Part shown: in pieces, positions 60,705 to 64,000 of the stretch
How the letters are laid out: each line of letters begins with the position of its first letter
How positions within the stretch are numbered: the stretch's first letter is position 1
From: Rhizobium sp. WYCCWR10014
GTDB lineage: Bacteria > Pseudomonadota > Alphaproteobacteria > Rhizobiales > Rhizobiaceae
Reading direction: 5' to 3'
NCBI RefSeq assembly: GCF_001657485.1
Contig: NZ_LXFU01000051.1
Location: 297,543-361,542 of the forward strand
Length of the DNA stretch: 64,000 bases
Program-made: the position numbers and the translations under genes
The notes under the pieces: model-generated
What the model saw: the letters and a program-made list of their open reading frames with translations, nothing else
The model's database searches: none
What the model was told of the DNA's origin: nothing

Positions 60705-60990
60705 GGATCATCTCGACTGAGACGGCCCGTAGAGCCAGGCAGCAGGCGACCGCATATATTGCAGCGCAAGACCGTGCGGCTGCCCTTAATGGTCTGGACG
60801 AAATTCGCGACAAACGATCCTGCTGCGGGATCATCCGGAAATGGGACGAAAAGGGCGAAGGCAGGGAACGCGCGAATTCATCATCTCTCGAACGCCGTTC
60901 CTTGTCGTCTATCGTTATCTGCCGAAGAGCGAGACGATCGAGATACTGCATTTCCTGCATGGTGCCCAGCAATGGCCGCCGAAAGGCTGA
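60701..60990 (+). pseudogene. ParE-like toxin gene with a frameshift
   Basis: Starting at GTG 60701 the frame reads RIISTETARRARQQATAYIAAQDRAAALNGLDEI, then collapses. From about 60811 a different frame reads QTILLRDHPEMGRKGRRQG and TREFIISRTPFLVVYRYLPK up to a TGA at 60988-60990, a full ParE-type C-terminal half. The switch falls at CGCG (60806-60809): removing one CG would rejoin the halves, so a 2-bp duplication is the simplest cause. A sequencing error cannot be excluded. Confidence 0.7.
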
Positions 60991-60998
60991 ATGCGCTT

Positions 60999-61466
60999 TT
61001 ACTGCGCCATCTGCGGCTGTTTTGCCGCCCGGGCCGCGGTTAGCTCCGCCGTGGTGTGGTTCAGGCGGTCGGCCAGCACGCGCATGATTTCCACGGCCAT
61101 TTCCGGGAAATCGCTGAGCAGCTTCAAAAAGTGCTCCTTGCTGATGCGCAGCACCTCGAGCGGCGAGGTGGCGCGCACCGTTGCCGTGCGCGAGACGTCG
61201 CAGAGGATGGCGATTTCGCCGACGATGGAATTGGGTTCGACATCGGCGACCTTGATCTCGCCGGCCGGCGAGGAGACGACGATATCGGCGGTACCCGAGA
61301 GGATGACGTAAGCGGCATCACCGACATCGCCTTGATGAAAGAGGTTCTGCCCGGCGTTGTAGGTCATGCGATCAGAAGTAAAGGCCAAAAGCTTGAGCTT
61401 TGCTGGCGCAATCCTTGAAAAGATCGGCACCCTTCGCAGCATTTCGACTTCGTCTCTCAACAGCAT
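60999..61466 (-). CDS. stand-alone cyclic nucleotide-binding domain protein
   Basis: A 155-residue single-domain protein with a cNMP-binding fold: NLFHQGDVGDAAYVILSG and the phosphate-binding cassette GEIAILCDVSRTATVRA (G-E...R-T-A). There is no DNA-binding helix-turn-helix, so it is a sensor or adaptor rather than a Crp-type regulator. The C-terminal helices (LADRLNHTTAELTAARAAKQ) may form a coiled coil. It is 103 bp downstream of the degenerate ABC gene on the same strand, probably co-transcribed. The 8-bp gap to the toxin remnant shows the two genes converge tightly. Confidence 0.85.
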   Translation of the reverse strand: MLLRDEVEMLRRVPIFSRIAPAKLKLLAFTSDRMTYNAGQNLFHQGDVGDAAYVILSGTADIVVSSPAGEIKVADVEPNSIVGEIAILCDVSRTATVRATSPLEVLRISKEHFLKLLSDFPEMAVEIMRVLADRLNHTTAELTAARAAKQPQMAQ

Positions 61467-61526
61467 GAGCGTTTCAATCCCCTGACGCAGGGTCCGCGGG
61501 ACCGTGCGTCTTCAAAACTCCAAGGC

Positions 61527-61542
61527 GTTCCCCCACGGGAAC
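61527..61542. promoter_or_regulatory. small inverted repeat between the ABC and cNMP genes
   Basis: GTTCCC-CCAC-GGGAAC, perfect 6-bp arms, 28 bp after the ABC stop. Either a weak terminator or a regulatory site. A second dyad, GGTCC-GC-GGGACC, lies near 61490-61505. Confidence 0.35.
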
Positions 61543-61569
61543 ACCCACTATCGCCGCCCCTATAGAATA

Positions 61570-64000
61570 TTACGATAACAGTTCCTTGAACATCCCGTTT
61601 TTCTCGGAAAGTTCGGGATAGTTTCCGGCTTCCGCCAATCCGCCGCGGTCGAAGAGCAGGATCCGGTCGAACATCTCGGCCAGCCGGGCGTTGGAAAGCA
61701 CCCAGATGATCGCCGGCCGATGGCCTTCTTCATGCAGGCCTTCGATGATGTTGCGGGTGATCTGATCTTGAACGCGCTGGTCGAGCGCCGACAGCGGCCG
61801 GTTGAAGATGAAATAGTCCGAGCGCTTCAACAGTGCGCGGGCAAGGTTCAGCTTCTGACGCTGCACCATGGTCAGGCGCTTGCCGCCGGAGCCGACGTCG
61901 AATTCGAGGCCGATCGACAGCACGTCGTCATAAAGGTCGAGCGCATCGAAGAGTTCGCCCATGATGCCGCGGATGCGCTCGGAGGCGTCGGCCTGCTGAT
62001 AGGCGATGCGGCCGAAGAGCACATTGTCCATCAGGCTTGCCGACGGGGTGAAACGCTCGGCGTCGTAGCGCTCGATCAGCTCGGCGAGATCGGCCGGAAT
62101 ATGCTCGTGGAACTGCTTGCGGGCGCTGACGATCTTCTCCATGAGTTCGTTCGTCAGCAAGCCGAAGCGATGGCGCGGCTCGATATAGGCAAAACTCAGC
62201 CGGATGATGGCCGAACGTTCTTCCGGCGTGGCATCCTCGAAGCGGCGGCTTTGCAGCTTCTGCAGCAGCGCCTGGTAGGTCGGAATGTCGTCCGCCGTCA
62301 TGAAGGTCAGCTGCTGGAAGAAAGGATGGTCCGGCGGCAGGTCGTGGAAGAGTTCCACCGCGTTTTCGGCGATCTCGAGGCCCATGGCGTAGAGGTCGGT
62401 GCTAAGCCCGGTCTCACGGAAGAGCTGCTGGAAATAGGGATGCGCGGCAAGCCTGCGGTTGGTCATCAAAGGCCGCTTCATCGTGCCGAAGAGCAGGTTC
62501 TCGCCGACCGTCGCCTGGCCGTTATAGGCGTCAAAATCGAAAGGCACGACGATCGTGTCGAGCCCCTCGTCGCGCAGCCGGTCGCGCAGCGAGGCGCGCA
62601 GCGCCACGACGTGGTCGCCGAGCGCCACATGCACGTCGGTGTTGACGGTCGAGCGCAGCGCCAGATCGAGGATGTCCTGCGAGATCAGGACGGCGTCGAG
62701 CACCGGGCGGATCGCTTTCAGAATGTCCTCGGGCCCGCTGGCGCCGGCGGCCTTGTAGTCCACCCAGTCGCTATTGAGGTCGAGCGTCGGATTGCCGGCC
62801 TTCTCCGCCTCGGCAGAATGCCATTTATACTCCAGCGCTTCCCGCTCGTCGTAAACCGGATCGGTCATCGGCGCATGTTTCAGGCCGTAGAGCAGATTGC
62901 TGGCGAGCGTGCCGTGGAAGAAGAAGGTGTCGGACGAGGCATAGGAGATCCGCCGGCCGGTGATCGATTCCGGCATGTCGAGGAGATCGCGGCCGTCGAT
63001 GGTGATGCGGCCGGAGTCCGGCCAGACCATGCGGCCGAGCGCTTCGGCGAAGGCTTCCGCGCCGCTGCCGTTCGGCCCGACGATTGCCACCGTCTCGTTC
63101 GGCTTGATCTCGACGGAGACATGGTCGACGAGGCGGGCGCCGCTGTCGTCGGAAAGCGTCAGGTTGGTGACGACGAACGCGCCCGTCAGCGCCCCGACCG
63201 GGGCGGTCGCGAGTTCCTGGATGCGGCTGTCGATCAGCGGCTCGACATTGAACTGCTCGTAGACCTGCTGGTACTTCACCTGCACGTCCTGGCGCATCTG
63301 GTCCCAGTCGATCAGTTCCTTCAGCGGGCCGGGCAGGTCCTTGTAGGCGGATATGACGGCGACGAGCTGACCGATGTCGAGCCGGCCCTGCAGCGCCAGG
63401 TAGCCGCCGATCGCGTAAAACAGGAACGGCGTGACCTGGGCGAGGAAATTGTTGATGAACTTCACCAGGAACTTCCACTGGTAAAGGTCGTAGCGGATCG
63501 AGAAGATCCGGCCGAGCCGTGAGGCGATGTCGGCGCGTTCGAGGTTCGATGTGTCGTTGCCGTGGATCGTGCCGATGCCGTCGACGATTTCGCCGACGCG
63601 GCCGGAGAGCTCGCGCGCCGTCAGCTGCCGCTGGCGGCCGAGATCCAGCAGGCGCTTGCGCATGCGGGGAATGACGATCGCCTGGACGCCGACGATGCCG
63701 GCGGCGATCATGCCGAGCCAGAAATTCTGGACGATGATGAAGGCGAGCGCCGTGATCGCCTGGCCGCCGAGAAGGGCAGGGGAGACGAAGGCATCGCCGG
63801 TGAAGCCGCCCATCGGCTCCACCTCGTCCTTGATCATCGTGGCGATTTCGGCCGATTTCACCCGCTTGAAGTGAATGGGCGGAAAGCGCAGCACCCGGTC
63901 GATCAGCTCGAAGCGGATACGGCGCAGCATGCGCTCGCCGAGCCGGCCCTTATAGGTGTTGATGTAGAACTTGAAGAGGCCGTTCAGCACCACCAGCGCC
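61570..64000 (-). CDS. degenerate ABC transporter-like protein (partial, runs off the right edge)
   Basis: At least 810 residues are in the window; the N terminus lies beyond 64000. The left part (in protein order) is an exporter-type membrane domain (GRLGERMLRRIRFELIDRVLRFPPIHFKRVKSAEIATMI, LALQGRLDIGQLVAVISAYKDL). The ATPase domain is recognisable but every active-site motif I could find is altered: Walker A GPNGSGAEAF lacks Lys (~63056-63081), Q-loop SYASSD lacks Gln, signature VGSGGKR replaces LSGGQ (~61873-61899), Walker B YFIFNRPLSALD lacks Asp and Glu (~61781-61819), and the H-loop reads VLSNARLAEM. An insertion of about 300 residues with repeated VGENLLFG/LMDNVLFG segments separates Walker A from the signature. 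It is probably not an active ATPase. Confidence 0.8.
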   Translation of the reverse strand, partial: ALVVLNGLFKFYINTYKGRLGERMLRRIRFELIDRVLRFPPIHFKRVKSAEIATMIKDEVEPMGGFTGDAFVSPALLGGQAITALAFIIVQNFWLGMIAAGIVGVQAIVIPRMRKRLLDLGRQRQLTARELSGRVGEIVDGIGTIHGNDTSNLERADIASRLGRIFSIRYDLYQWKFLVKFINNFLAQVTPFLFYAIGGYLALQGRLDIGQLVAVISAYKDLPGPLKELIDWDQMRQDVQVKYQQVYEQFNVEPLIDSRIQELATAPVGALTGAFVVTNLTLSDDSGARLVDHVSVEIKPNETVAIVGPNGSGAEAFAEALGRMVWPDSGRITIDGRDLLDMPESITGRRISYASSDTFFFHGTLASNLLYGLKHAPMTDPVYDEREALEYKWHSAEAEKAGNPTLDLNSDWVDYKAAGASGPEDILKAIRPVLDAVLISQDILDLALRSTVNTDVHVALGDHVVALRASLRDRLRDEGLDTIVVPFDFDAYNGQATVGENLLFGTMKRPLMTNRRLAAHPYFQQLFRETGLSTDLYAMGLEIAENAVELFHDLPPDHPFFQQLTFMTADDIPTYQALLQKLQSRRFEDATPEERSAIIRLSFAYIEPRHRFGLLTNELMEKIVSARKQFHEHIPADLAELIERYDAERFTPSASLMDNVLFGRIAYQQADASERIRGIMGELFDALDLYDDVLSIGLEFDVGSGGKRLTMVQRQKLNLARALLKRSDYFIFNRPLSALDQRVQDQITRNIIEGLHEEGHRPAIIWVLSNARLAEMFDRILLFDRGGLAEAGNYPELSEKNGMFKELLS

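Noticed and set aside
61720..63522. A 600-codon open frame opposite the degenerate ABC gene
   Set aside because: The minus-strand frame has clear ABC homology and continues past the window; the plus-strand frame has none.
1..64000. CRISPR arrays, tRNA or rRNA genes, insertion sequences
   Set aside because: None was seen while reading both strands; the only dispersed repeats are the palindromic mosaic elements.

Overview
The window reads as part of a secondary replicon (large plasmid or chromid) of a Rhizobium, close to the R. etli / R. leguminosarum group. The reasons are a complete repABC replication-partition module with 16-bp parS palindromes and an antisense-RNA promoter, rhizopine-type moc genes, the aerobic cob gene order, rhizobial mosaic intergenic palindromes, and GC-rich coding throughout. 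No rRNA, tRNA, CRISPR array, transposase or prophage gene was recognised. Family names come from reading the proteins; no database search was possible.

Layout. (1) 1-2019: NAD synthesis, with nadA-nadB read leftward off the window edge, preceded by a Nudix-like repressor gene (nadQ) and two 19-bp palindromic operators. (2) 2151-7801: a mocDEF-like oxygenase / Rieske ferredoxin / reductase set followed by a PanB-like protein, with a divergent LacI regulator and an IolI-like isomerase on the other side. This looks like inositol-derivative (rhizopine-type) catabolism. (3) 7823-14895: cobFGHIJLM leftward with cobK inverted inside the cluster. (4) 14896-19968: parS, repA, repB, antisense RNA, repC and a DUF1612-type protein. 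(5) 19979-25781: a mosaic repeat, a Bax-inhibitor-1 protein, an ECF sigma/anti-sigma pair, a small unknown protein, and a copper ATPase with its MerR regulator and a 19-bp-spacer promoter. (6) 25822-37595: treY, pbpC, a large alpha-2-macroglobulin-like protein, periplasmic msrA and an L,D-transpeptidase-like protein. (7) 37757-44739: a single-domain response regulator, a TetR regulator, two MFS transporters, two LacI regulators and a small secreted protein. (8) 44948-53395: a two-gene ABC exporter, a flavin reductase-like protein, an FAD/NAD(P) protein and a PAS-PAS hybrid histidine kinase. (9) 53390-58393: the cyoABCD quinol oxidase with surf1. (10) 58784-64000: an MFS transporter, a toxin-antitoxin pair with a frameshifted toxin, a cyclic-nucleotide-binding protein, and a degenerate ABC protein that runs off the right edge.

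How parts work together. NadQ probably represses nadAB through the tandem operators. The moc-like genes, the LacI regulator and the isomerase share a palindrome-rich divergent region. Eight cob enzymes cover the corrin-ring steps from precorrin-2 towards hydrogenobyrinate. Three matches to the alphaproteobacterial general-stress promoter (GGAAC-N16/17-CGTT) lie immediately upstream of treY, the single-domain response regulator and the hybrid kinase, so these three unlinked genes may belong to one stress regulon.

Least explained items: the ABC protein that has lost every ATPase motif I could look for beside a cyclic-nucleotide-binding protein, the PanB-like protein lacking expected metal-ligand motifs, the His/Met-rich tail on CyoA, and the repeats upstream of cyo.
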